Below, piece after piece: positions 54,401-59,661 of a stretch of DNA of 64,000 nucleotides (positions are counted from its first letter, which is position 1; every line of letters starts with the position of its first letter). This stretch comes from CAWJLS01 sp963843755. Its GTDB lineage: Bacteria; Acidobacteriota; Thermoanaerobaculia; Multivoradales; DATKCC01. A program made the position numbers and the translations under genes. The stretch spans positions 186,001 through 250,000 of the forward strand of contig CAWJLS010000013.1 of the NCBI GenBank assembly GCA_963843755.1. The letters are read 5' to 3'. The notes under the pieces were generated by a model. That model was not told the origin of the DNA. It searched no databases and saw only the letters and a list, made by a program, of their open reading frames with translations.

Positions 54401-57400
54401 AGCCGGCCAGAGCCTGACCGCCTCCTTCACCCTGCCGAGCGTCGCGGGCCGGTGGACGCTGGTCGCGACCGTCGACCCGCTCGACCGGGTGCTCGAGGCC
54501 CGGGAGGACGACAACCGGGCCGAGCGCACGTTCCCGGTCCTGGCGGACGCGGGGCCGGCCGTCTTCGTGGCGACCGACCGGGCCGTGTACGGGAGTGACC
54601 AGGACGTCGTGATCACCGCGGACCTCGCGAACGGAGGAGGCGGCGGCGGCGCGGCGTTCGCCGGTGCGCTCGAGCTGACGGTCGAGGATGCCGACGGCTA
54701 CCTGGTCGAGACGCTGCCGCCGATTCAGGTCCCCGACCTCGCGGCCGGCGGCGAGGAGAGCCTCCAGGCGACCTGGAACACCGGCTCGTTCTTCGCCGGC
54801 GACTACCGGGTGGTGGCCCGGCTGGTCGACGGGGCGGGGAGCGCCCAGGCGACCGGCAGCGCGGCGTTTTCGATCGCGGCCGACGTCGGCCTGTCGGCGA
54901 CGGTGACCACCGACCGGGCGCTCTACGACGCCGGGGCGAAGGTCCGGATCACCGGCACCGTGCACCACGCGGCGGGCAACAGCACGGTCACCGGTCTCGC
55001 CGCCCGGATCACCCTGGTCGACGCGGCGGACGTGAGCCTCGCCGAGTGGACCGAGGATCTGGACGACCTGCCTCCGGGCTCCGAGGTCACGACCAGCCAG
55101 AGCTGGAACAGCGCCGGCGCGGCTCCGGGGAGCTACCGGGTCGAGCTCGAGATCCTCCGCGACGGTGCCCGGGCGGCAGGGGCCGCGACCGGCTTCGACC
55201 TGTCGGCCCCGGCCGGCGCGGTCACCGGCTCGCTGTCGCTGTCCTCGCGGGTGCCGGCGGTCGGGACGCCCCTGGCCGCCACCTACCAGGTCACCAACGG
55301 CACGGCGCAGGCGCTGACCGGCCTGCCGGTCCGCCTGGTGGTGCTCGAGTCCGCGGACGGCACGGAGCGCGGTCGCAGCGAGACGACGCTCGACCTCGAC
55401 GCCGGTGCCACGGCGTCCGCCTCGGTCGAGCTTTCGACAGACGATCTCGCCCTGACCGAGCACCGGGTCCTCCTCCAGGTCGACCTGCCGGCGGGCGACG
55501 GCAGCACGACCGAGACCGTCACCCTGGCGGCGGACGCCTTCGTGCCCGCCGACGGCACGGCGCCGGAGATCGGCCCGGTCGAGCCCGCCGACGGAGCCTA
55601 CGTGGCCAGCGCCGAGCCGACCCTCCGGGCGGTGGTCTTCGACAGCCTCGGCCAGGTCGAGCGGGTGGAGATGCGCCTGGACGGCGGGGCGTGGCAGGAC
55701 GCCGCCGTCGAGTCGGCGAGCGAGGGCCGCTGGAGCCTCCCGGCGACAGGTCTCGCCGCGGGGGGTCTCGCCGAAGGGGTCCACGCCTTCGAGATCCGCG
55801 CCACTGACGGGGCGGGCAACGAAGGGCTCGCGGAGAGCGCCTTCACCGTCGACACGGTCGCACCGGAGATCACCGTCACCGGGGTCGAGGACGACGGCCA
55901 CTACGCCGACCCGGTGACCCCGGTGTTCGAGATCGTCGAGCTACACCCGCGCTCCGACGAAGCGACCCTGGACGGCGCGCCGTTCACCTCGGGCACCGAG
56001 GTGTCCGAGCCGGGTGCGCACGAGCTGCGGGTCGCCGCCGAGGACCTGGCTGGGAACCGGACCGAGCGGCTGATCACGTTCCAGATCGGCGCCGGCGACC
56101 CGGAGATCGTCGCCACCAAGACCGCCAGCCTGGCGCTGGACGCGGACGGCGACGGCCTGCCGTCGCCGGGCGACGAGATCGGCTACGACGTCACCGTCGC
56201 CAACATCGGCGATGGCGAGGCGACGGCGGTGGCCCTGAGCGACCCGATCCCGTCCTCGACCACTCTCGTCGCAGGCTCGGTCGAGACCACAGCCGGGACG
56301 GTGACCGGGGAGAGCCCGGTCCAGGTCGCCCTGGGGACGCTCGAGGCCGGTGGCCAGGCGCGCGTCACGTTCCGGGTGCGGATCGACCTGCCGGTCGCCG
56401 CCGGTGTCGACCGGATCGCGAACCAGGGCGTGGTGACGTCGGCCGAGCTGCCGGCCGTCCTCACCGACGATCCGGAGCTGGGCGGCGCCGAGGATCCGAC
56501 CGTCACCATGATCACCGCCGCCCCCGAGCTGGTGGCGGAGAAGACCTCGTCGCTGGCGGTGGACGCCGACTCCGACGGCGTGCCGTCGCCGGGTGACACG
56601 CTCGACTACCGGGTGGTGGTGCGCAACGTCGGCAACACCTCGGCGACCGGCGTCGTGCTCGCCGATCCGGTGCCTGAGCACACCGCCGTCGTCGCCGGCT
56701 CGGTCGAGACCGATCGGGGAACGGTCGTCTCCGACGATCCGGTGACGGTCGCCCTCGGCGAGATCGCCGGGCTCGACCACGCCGAGGTCCACTTCCGGGT
56801 GGTGATCGACGACCCGATCGCCGCCGGCGTACACGAGGTCTCCAACCAGGGCCTGGTGACGTCCTCCGAGCTGCCCGACGTGGTCACCGACGATCCGGCC
56901 GTGGGCGGTCCCGCCGACCCGACGGTGACCGCGATCACCGCGGCGCCGGTGCTCCGGGTGGAGAAGGAGGCGCTCCTGTTCGACGACCGGGACGGCGACG
57001 GGCTCGTCTCGCCCGGCGACGAGCTGCTCTACCGCCTGCGCGTGACCAACACCGGCAACACGCCGGCGACCGCGGCCCTCCTGACCGACCCGGTGCCGGA
57101 CCACACCGTGCTCGAGGCCGGCAGCGTCCAGACCTCGCGGGGCGACGTGACCTCCGAGGCTCCGGTCACCGTGGATTTCGGACCGCTCCCGGTCGGCGAG
57201 GAGACGACGGTCTCCTTCCGGGTGCGGATCGAGAGGCCGTTCCCGCTCGACGTCCTGTCAGTGGCCAACCAGGCGAGCCTCGCCACGGCCGAGCTCGCGA
57301 CGGTGCCGAGCGACGATCCGGCGACGGCGGAGCCGGGCGATCCGACGGTGACGGAGGTGTTCATCACGCCGCGCATCGACGCGGCCGACGCGGGCGCCGA

Positions 57401-59621
57401 CGAGCACGCGGGTCCCGTGGTGTTCACGGTGTCGCTGTCCGCGCCGAGCAACCGGGAGGTGGCGGTCTCCTACGCCACCGCCCCGGGCACCGCCGCGGCC
57501 GGGTTCGATTTCCAGGCGGTCTCCGGGCGGCTGGTCTTCGCCCCGGGCGAGACCGAGGCCGCCGTCGAGGTGCCGCTGCTCGACGACCTTCTGGACGAGC
57601 TGGACGAGACCTTCCGGCTGGTGTTGACGGACGCCGCCGGCGGCGAGCTGGGGGACGGGGATGCGACCGGCACGATCGTCGACGACGACCCGCCGCCGCT
57701 CCTGTCCGTCGACGACGTGGTCGCGGACGAGGGCGATGGCAGCACCGGAGGCACCGGCGCCAGCGCGGTGTTCACGCTGCGGCTTTCGGCACCGAGCGGC
57801 CTGCCGGTCTCGGTCGCCTACGCGACCGCCGACGGCACCGCCATCGCCGGCACCGACTACACCGCGACGTCCGGCCAGGTCACGCTGCCGCCGGGGCAGG
57901 TCGCGGCGACCGTCGCGGTGCCGATCCTCGGCGACACGGTCGACGAGCGGGACGAGACCTTCCGCCTGGTGGTGACCGAGGCGCTCAACGCGGTGGTGGC
58001 CGACGGCGAGGCGGTGGCGACGATCCGCGACGACGACCTGGCGGCGCTGTCGATCGACGACCTGACCATCGACGAGGGCGACGCGCCGGCCGGCGGCACC
58101 GCCGACGCCCTGTTCACCGTCCGCCTGGCCACCCCGGCGGACCGGGAGATCACCGTCGACTACGCGACCATCGAAGGGTCCGCCACGGCCGGCATCGACT
58201 TCGAGCCCACCGCCGGCACCGTCCGGTTCGCCGCCGGGGTCACCGAGCGGCTGGTGGCGGTGCCGATCCTCGGCGACGAGCTGGTGGAGCCGGCCACCGA
58301 GACCTTCACGGTGGAGCTGGCGAACCCGGTCGAGACGGTGATCGACGACGGCTCGGCCGTCGGCACCATCGTCGACGACGAGCTGTGCCCGGGTCCGAAC
58401 CTGCTGGCCAACCCCGGGGCGGAGGAGCGGCCGGTCGACGGCGAGCTGCCGGGCTGGAGCGAGGTCGAGGGGACCACCTGGCAGCGGCGCGGCGCCGATC
58501 CGGAGCCGGCCGACGGTGCGGCCTACTTCTTCGCCGGTCCGACCGCCTTCGGCGAGCTCGCCCAGGACGTGTCGGTGCAGGCCTACGAGGTCCGCATCGA
58601 GGCGCCGCCCGCGGGCGAGGACGGCCAGGCGTTCGCCTTCTCCGGCCGACTGCGCACCTTCGACGAGGTGCCGCCGGACACGGCCCGGGTGGTCGTCGAG
58701 TACCGGGACGAGACCGACGCGATCGTGCTCGATGCCTTCGACTCGGGCGAGATCTCGAGCCCCGACACCTGGCAGGAGGTCTCCGATGTCCGCACCGCCC
58801 CCGCCGGCACCCGGTGGATCCGGGTCCGCCTGATCGCCACCCGCTTCGCCGGCGAGAGCGACGACGGCTACTTCGATCAGCTCTCCTTGCGGTCGCTGCG
58901 GGCGCCGGTGCTGACCGTCGGCGACGCCACCGGCTACGAGGGCGGCCCGGGCAACAGCGTCGAGACGCTGCCGGCGCGCTTCGCCGTCCGGCTCTCCTGC
59001 CCGTTCTACCGGGCGGTGAGCGCCAGCTACGCCACGGCGGACGGTGCGGGCGACAGCGGGGCCCACGCCGGCGAGGACTACCTGTCGACCAGCGGCTCGC
59101 TCACCCTGGACCCGGGGACCACCGAGGCGGAGGTCGAGGTTCCGATCCTGGGCGACGCCGTCCACGAGGCGCACGAAGTCTTCACCCTGAACCTCTCGGA
59201 CCCCGAGCCCGCGGACGAGGTGGTGCTGCTCGACCCGCAAGGCACCGGCCTGATCCTCGACGACGACTTCTGCGCCCGCTCCCACGGCTTCTGGAAGACC
59301 CACGAGGAGCTCTGGCCGACGGATCACCTGGTGATCGGCGGTGTCGACTACGACCAGGCGGAGCTGCTGGCCATCCTCCGCTACAACGGCCCCGACGCCG
59401 CCTACCACCTGGCGCTCCAGCTCGTGGCGACCAAGCTCGACCTGCTGGTAGGGTCCGATCCCTTCATCCTGCCGACCGTCGAGGAGGCGGACGACCTGCT
59501 GGTCGTGTTCCCGCCGGGGAGCAACCCGAAGAAGGGCGACAAGTCGCTGCTCAACGAGGTCAAGGATCGTCTGGACGCCTACAACAACCCGAGCTGCGAG
59601 GAGGACCCGGTCGTCCCGTGA
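42411..59621 (+). CDS. Giant multidomain surface protein, C-terminal part (after frameshift)
   Basis: An open frame of about 5,737 residues that resumes the CARDB domain broken near 42,407. In order: CARDB repeats to 43,290; a FlgD-like Ig domain (ISPNGDGVQD) at 43,310, with others at ~46,155, ~48,238 and ~48,916; a PD40/TolB beta-propeller 43,590-44,600 (SWSPDGRHIASI); Ig-like domains; fibronectin III domains 50,100-53,010 (each with DLAGYRVYRNG-like cores), interrupted by a discoidin-like domain at ~51,930-52,330; a second propeller 53,200-54,050; a CARDB and further Ig-type domains; three DUF11 repeats 56,098-57,360; three Calx-beta repeats 57,361-58,385; a carbohydrate-binding-like module (PNLLANPGAEE); a fourth Calx-beta domain; and a C-terminal FCARSHGFWKTHEELW module. 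It is probably exported and adhesive. GTG 42411 is only a marker for the frame, not a proven start. Confidence 0.85.
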   Translation: MVRELPAAPVRIPAGGTVERSTPWRVDLAGDLTFRAVIDPDGAVAEADETNNTATLAFTTGGVDVPNLALAFQDLAFAPDPGQEGRPVALSILVRNTGGAEATGAEVGFYLGDPAQGGTLIDAVQVVPSIAAGGSATVTATLPALGGTGDRLIYAVADPDGRIDELSEDDNATFRVLEVVALPDLAVSPSAIASVPALPEAGQEVTTTVTVANLGEQTAEGVAVRLSVDGTPVGADGTIPAIAPESTGTAVFTWTYPAGASQVRLTAAVDPDGVIPEGNETNNLAERDLAAFDSASALTNAYISPNGDGVQDSTVYSFTLTAPATVAVEAVDDRGRVVRRHTGSELTGVVKGRFEWDGRDDGGLVVGDGAYHLRAVSEAGGILDEVLVTVDTDRWPLSEAIGTPFERIANLTCSLYRASAPQFVGDESTAYFLSTSGIYRAPARGGAGGSLTRIVQASYPETLLVSGDGRKMAYDPSYGGDAPLAVANTDGSDRQLISWANHYGLGAQAFIPGTETLIYLLADPYDYQVPYRIRIRPLDGSGPDRSLAELSDQDGRYLQRPFSQRDLSPDGRKFVFDRCVEYSYGSSPCSTADLQLLDLASGDQVAMPLLGGDRSWSPDGRHIASIAEEADYDDIGGNVDVTLYSSEGELERVVRLPRDLVGTLDVYRPFGPFPLDQLDTIYVYGNSNLSWSSSGRDLVASVEWGEVGSGYYAIYVRVYRIDALTGQVETIGYAEPVSGFYSYHVSTWDGSRWVERGEDHFGRGYTERRFDLSKYLPDADGEYKVRIRQTGLQAAQVDRVTLRTGDPFFDGVDHPPVAATVLDAPGDGSVLGRVLGVDHEVLDLHEREIELRWDDVGGDAAADGKPLPLTLAVVAREEPDLSARHPRPFSYPADDGHSYHLVAGSGAAMQVDGLQTGADGLVAPLFSTWTRPDTGHPSAEVYGYAASDAEAVYGALDFTVDNTEDGNRDWASLLVETPSGWREFRVTASDSTWGAVGFRPTGHAAYRHKYYEFRVPLAEVGARPGETLALRFQAYGTAALLDPEPGLLPEAGYGLQWLPGEDTVLYYSDYSGGNALIHLDDGNRVERVFDEFTTLRDAYMSPSGRKLLFRDGKEINDPQSACYNASSYADYSYFSFDSLANDAVELDGEPTPDGRGIELSGTATDLNFARWFLEYADESVPGFWTPIGEPETAPVVDDTLATWVPPGPGAYLVRLSVEDRAGNRRRAVHRFSSSSATTVSITDLSLSPRYISPNGDGVQDAASLHYRVLAPVHLEVGVFDEDGDRVRTFRRDESVLGSEHDLVWDGRNDAGLPVADGLYSLEIQGYAFSVTVDTTPPDIAGVDLLGPGVLVGGESGPKTLELGPRVTWCASDLHPAPSGETLSIGTGAAPAAWQPIASAALQTGCPSREAPVSSLSLEQFVGHRFRLEVRDLAGNSAVAETPLADEELLVYRFWNAADSVSDAAKIPAGGAVSLDAGASARMRVAETSRGPLSRLFVQVRPSCLEGSGACNGPWQDIEVDELYEVSSGLPASTFPEPELELVWDASFLDPTRPYDLRLRARAVDGQDVYSNQLQLGLVTAGIRYDGLVPSGTVPESDPDNPGEGATDLAIALGRAGLDPAVGHVLYAEETLDDPLADVVLFVTSDEDPRFVPGRTLPLAGSSGGVLVFDGSDLLPCHTYDGVVLARVVPADGSGSSPVESNHVGTRIPCLDLGALGVTVPPAECDGTPDPVLAAVLTPQSYDGVELTQLTVALDAPDDVFFNVNHPAAGQDYRVEVDTDTLDEGVHRIWARLTNGEGVIVERRGTFVVDRQAPSAELTYPLDGQRLCIPPDEDGHRTLSVEGRVEDVGLESAQAMLQKRSSDGTWPAFHTAGAGIQFASLPGLADAPASFVDPVVESLSDPAGTFTLRLTAVDRGNHRVCSEPVEVSIDGRVEGLSVAAESDLISPNGDAVADEALLTYASGEPVTFDVQVFRGVEKSGLFQTVVEAMGEPVRTLASGLVSAGGGSLVWDGRGDGGGVVEDGLYAVVFRATDGCGNTASLTRGVSVDTTPPQVAITAPSSGASGASGASGADLPLVVEVLGTATDPHFLDYTLEHGVGSEPFTWAPVERSNAQVDAARLGLWNTFGLQGPQTLRLTARDRAGNTAVFVVTVDLPVEDSLISDLQVVPDPLSPNGDGRRESTTVRFGFVQEVTATLQVIVPGGAPVRVLATDEVFPEGSALRTWDGLDETGQPVPDGAYRVRLDATATFDASIHQVEELPIVVDSTPPTIAIDRPRDGFAAGTGTVRGTVEDPHLAEYVVEITDTPDLPDWHEIARGDAAVIGGDLASLEGLDEGLYALRVSARDTAENRSERVIPFEVDNTPPEVTLDAPTADSVVGAALGPVSVRGAAVEEHPSSWTLELGAGEAPTAWAPLASGDGSPPATLLAWQVGTVADGLYTLRLTVEDLAGLQGEARVAIQVDNTPPAVAIASPAAGGYVTGPTTVTGTAADAHLLVYRIEVAPAGSPAGSEVWSEVGRAASPVSSGILLSWQALPPDGDYRLRLLAEDRAGNASAAVIPLSIDTHPPAPPQGLTASLEGGPDGHLAWQANGEDDLAGYRVYRNGVSLTAQPVAGTSYVDAALGEGSWSYTVTAVDRAGLESAPSASADLSLDHTPPLTLILEPISGVSVSGLVDVLITATSSDFEEYRLTVAPEDGSVPAQLLRRSPTPVTAEVVTSWSTAGLPEGAAYRLRLEAEDVHGNVAAAETPVVIDNLGPAAPTGLTATVTGGDVALAWNANAEADLAGYLLYRDGRLVHGSGDDLVRRALTATSYDDQALPDGTFTYRLAAIDRAGNVSPLSAPATATLDLHAPHVTFERPEDGTRFDSPLYVLATTPDRDLAEVRIEFRPAGATTWSEIATPTAEPWETVWDPAGLDYGDFELRAVARDAGGRVDPAPSVIAVTYTDLERPAPVSGLTARVDGGDVHLSWHAGDEADLAGYFVDRTAAAGSAVRLTADPVTGTSFVDSGLPDDTYTYRIVAVDAYDNEAQPSSGREAVVYTPQLDRPLSPTRAASADLAGDVLPGSAVTVEVTRPGGTSTVPAPAVDGTGHFTVTGLAVERGTNALSVVAEDGAGNRSKPALARVIAADPPSVPTGLAATVTDQQVDLAWNPNPEPDILGYQVFDDGEPRLYDPSTRPSTATASSADSSAPAYLAVDSSTYSYYWSPDPTQPVDGQWLTATWPAPQPVTSIRLDWYSAPYRAIDYDVQLWDGMFWVTLAHVRGNGEETPEIVLDDAYPTTGIRVVLHTIAGPEDESTSVRLADIRFTYRQLTAQPPASFTASQGLHELAVAAVSGYGFESAPSDPVEVPVGDAEGPDPVTLSAVADGSDVALTWTESLAPDLRAYQLYRDGEEILYRSDLTNRSFTDYDLANGTYHYTVVGRDQVGNLGPPSNEVEVTVAVPVPAAPLGLAVADPGLGSALDLSWSAGTGEPAATAYRVLRSTTAGGPYTAVGESASTAYRDHGLETGTTYFYVVAGVDLLGNAGPTSNEAAGTPEDRVGPRTAFEFPAGSGGIYRTARTVQELIVGSTEAGAPVEVRRDGQLVAQTTATTDPETLHVAYDAYGTPRPSPDGSLLLLDDYYSQELLDFATGEAAPIPGFDYTNAYWMPDGERLLGALYDYDTGGSILTTYRLEDGAKQALVSLESVDVAVPSPDGRHAAVLGSDGPEEGLLLVDLATGGVSPLVPGSTYQFDEDSLAWSPDGSRLAYLRDAGPSSQIEIVEIASGAVTAVPVEAFGYGSPSWSPDGAALAFTGPDDDSFWDQIWRYRLADGVAEQLTVTDQDHDVPQWSPDGGSIAYVADGEHLETVDLETGQVELLYELVDWSYDLAWARGGRLVTLDAGQPIRITPAGRFEVHGVPLSVGENAFTASATDALGNRSAASDPMVIEVVTDGNANLTVTADDLTVLPVVALVGQEVTFTATVHNTGVAESPPSVLDLVLLAPSGAPVPVGSDLVVNALAPAAGQSLTASFTLPSVAGRWTLVATVDPLDRVLEAREDDNRAERTFPVLADAGPAVFVATDRAVYGSDQDVVITADLANGGGGGGAAFAGALELTVEDADGYLVETLPPIQVPDLAAGGEESLQATWNTGSFFAGDYRVVARLVDGAGSAQATGSAAFSIAADVGLSATVTTDRALYDAGAKVRITGTVHHAAGNSTVTGLAARITLVDAADVSLAEWTEDLDDLPPGSEVTTSQSWNSAGAAPGSYRVELEILRDGARAAGAATGFDLSAPAGAVTGSLSLSSRVPAVGTPLAATYQVTNGTAQALTGLPVRLVVLESADGTERGRSETTLDLDAGATASASVELSTDDLALTEHRVLLQVDLPAGDGSTTETVTLAADAFVPADGTAPEIGPVEPADGAYVASAEPTLRAVVFDSLGQVERVEMRLDGGAWQDAAVESASEGRWSLPATGLAAGGLAEGVHAFEIRATDGAGNEGLAESAFTVDTVAPEITVTGVEDDGHYADPVTPVFEIVELHPRSDEATLDGAPFTSGTEVSEPGAHELRVAAEDLAGNRTERLITFQIGAGDPEIVATKTASLALDADGDGLPSPGDEIGYDVTVANIGDGEATAVALSDPIPSSTTLVAGSVETTAGTVTGESPVQVALGTLEAGGQARVTFRVRIDLPVAAGVDRIANQGVVTSAELPAVLTDDPELGGAEDPTVTMITAAPELVAEKTSSLAVDADSDGVPSPGDTLDYRVVVRNVGNTSATGVVLADPVPEHTAVVAGSVETDRGTVVSDDPVTVALGEIAGLDHAEVHFRVVIDDPIAAGVHEVSNQGLVTSSELPDVVTDDPAVGGPADPTVTAITAAPVLRVEKEALLFDDRDGDGLVSPGDELLYRLRVTNTGNTPATAALLTDPVPDHTVLEAGSVQTSRGDVTSEAPVTVDFGPLPVGEETTVSFRVRIERPFPLDVLSVANQASLATAELATVPSDDPATAEPGDPTVTEVFITPRIDAADAGADEHAGPVVFTVSLSAPSNREVAVSYATAPGTAAAGFDFQAVSGRLVFAPGETEAAVEVPLLDDLLDELDETFRLVLTDAAGGELGDGDATGTIVDDDPPPLLSVDDVVADEGDGSTGGTGASAVFTLRLSAPSGLPVSVAYATADGTAIAGTDYTATSGQVTLPPGQVAATVAVPILGDTVDERDETFRLVVTEALNAVVADGEAVATIRDDDLAALSIDDLTIDEGDAPAGGTADALFTVRLATPADREITVDYATIEGSATAGIDFEPTAGTVRFAAGVTERLVAVPILGDELVEPATETFTVELANPVETVIDDGSAVGTIVDDELCPGPNLLANPGAEERPVDGELPGWSEVEGTTWQRRGADPEPADGAAYFFAGPTAFGELAQDVSVQAYEVRIEAPPAGEDGQAFAFSGRLRTFDEVPPDTARVVVEYRDETDAIVLDAFDSGEISSPDTWQEVSDVRTAPAGTRWIRVRLIATRFAGESDDGYFDQLSLRSLRAPVLTVGDATGYEGGPGNSVETLPARFAVRLSCPFYRAVSASYATADGAGDSGAHAGEDYLSTSGSLTLDPGTTEAEVEVPILGDAVHEAHEVFTLNLSDPEPADEVVLLDPQGTGLILDDDFCARSHGFWKTHEELWPTDHLVIGGVDYDQAELLAILRYNGPDAAYHLALQLVATKLDLLVGSDPFILPTVEEADDLLVVFPPGSNPKKGDKSLLNEVKDRLDAYNNPSCEEDPVVP
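48587..48622 (+). repeat. Perfect tandem 9-bp repeat in giant gene
   Basis: TTCCGGCGC repeated four times without mismatch, encoding a Ser-Gly-Ala linker between two Ig-like domains. It is in frame, so copy-number change would lengthen or shorten the linker only. Confidence 0.9.
56098..57360 (+). repeat. Three DUF11 repeats in giant gene
   Basis: Three consecutive ~420-base units begin at about 56,098, 56,521 and 56,941. Each encodes a start like VATKTASLALDADGDGLPSP, then GYDVTVANIGDGEAT and AGVDRIANQGVVTSAELP. The units are clearly diverged in DNA sequence, so recombination between them should be limited. Confidence 0.8.
57361..58385 (+). repeat. Three Calx-beta repeats in giant gene
   Basis: Three ~340-base units, each with a pattern like SYATAPGTAAAGFDFQAVSG then FAPGETEAAVEVPLLDD and DELDETFRLVLTDA, ending in TIVDDD. 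This is the calcium-binding Calx-beta module of adhesins. A fourth copy lies at ~58,905-59,270 after an inserted carbohydrate-binding-like domain. Confidence 0.82.
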
Positions 59622-59661
59622 GGGCGGTGCGGACGGAGACGTGCGGAGGAGAACGGACCGG

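Noticed and set aside
47496..55901. A 2,801-codon open frame on the minus strand opposite the giant gene
   Set aside because: It is a shadow created by high GC content: the product is Arg/Gly/Asp/His-rich without domains, while the plus strand encodes clear Ig, fibronectin III and propeller domains.
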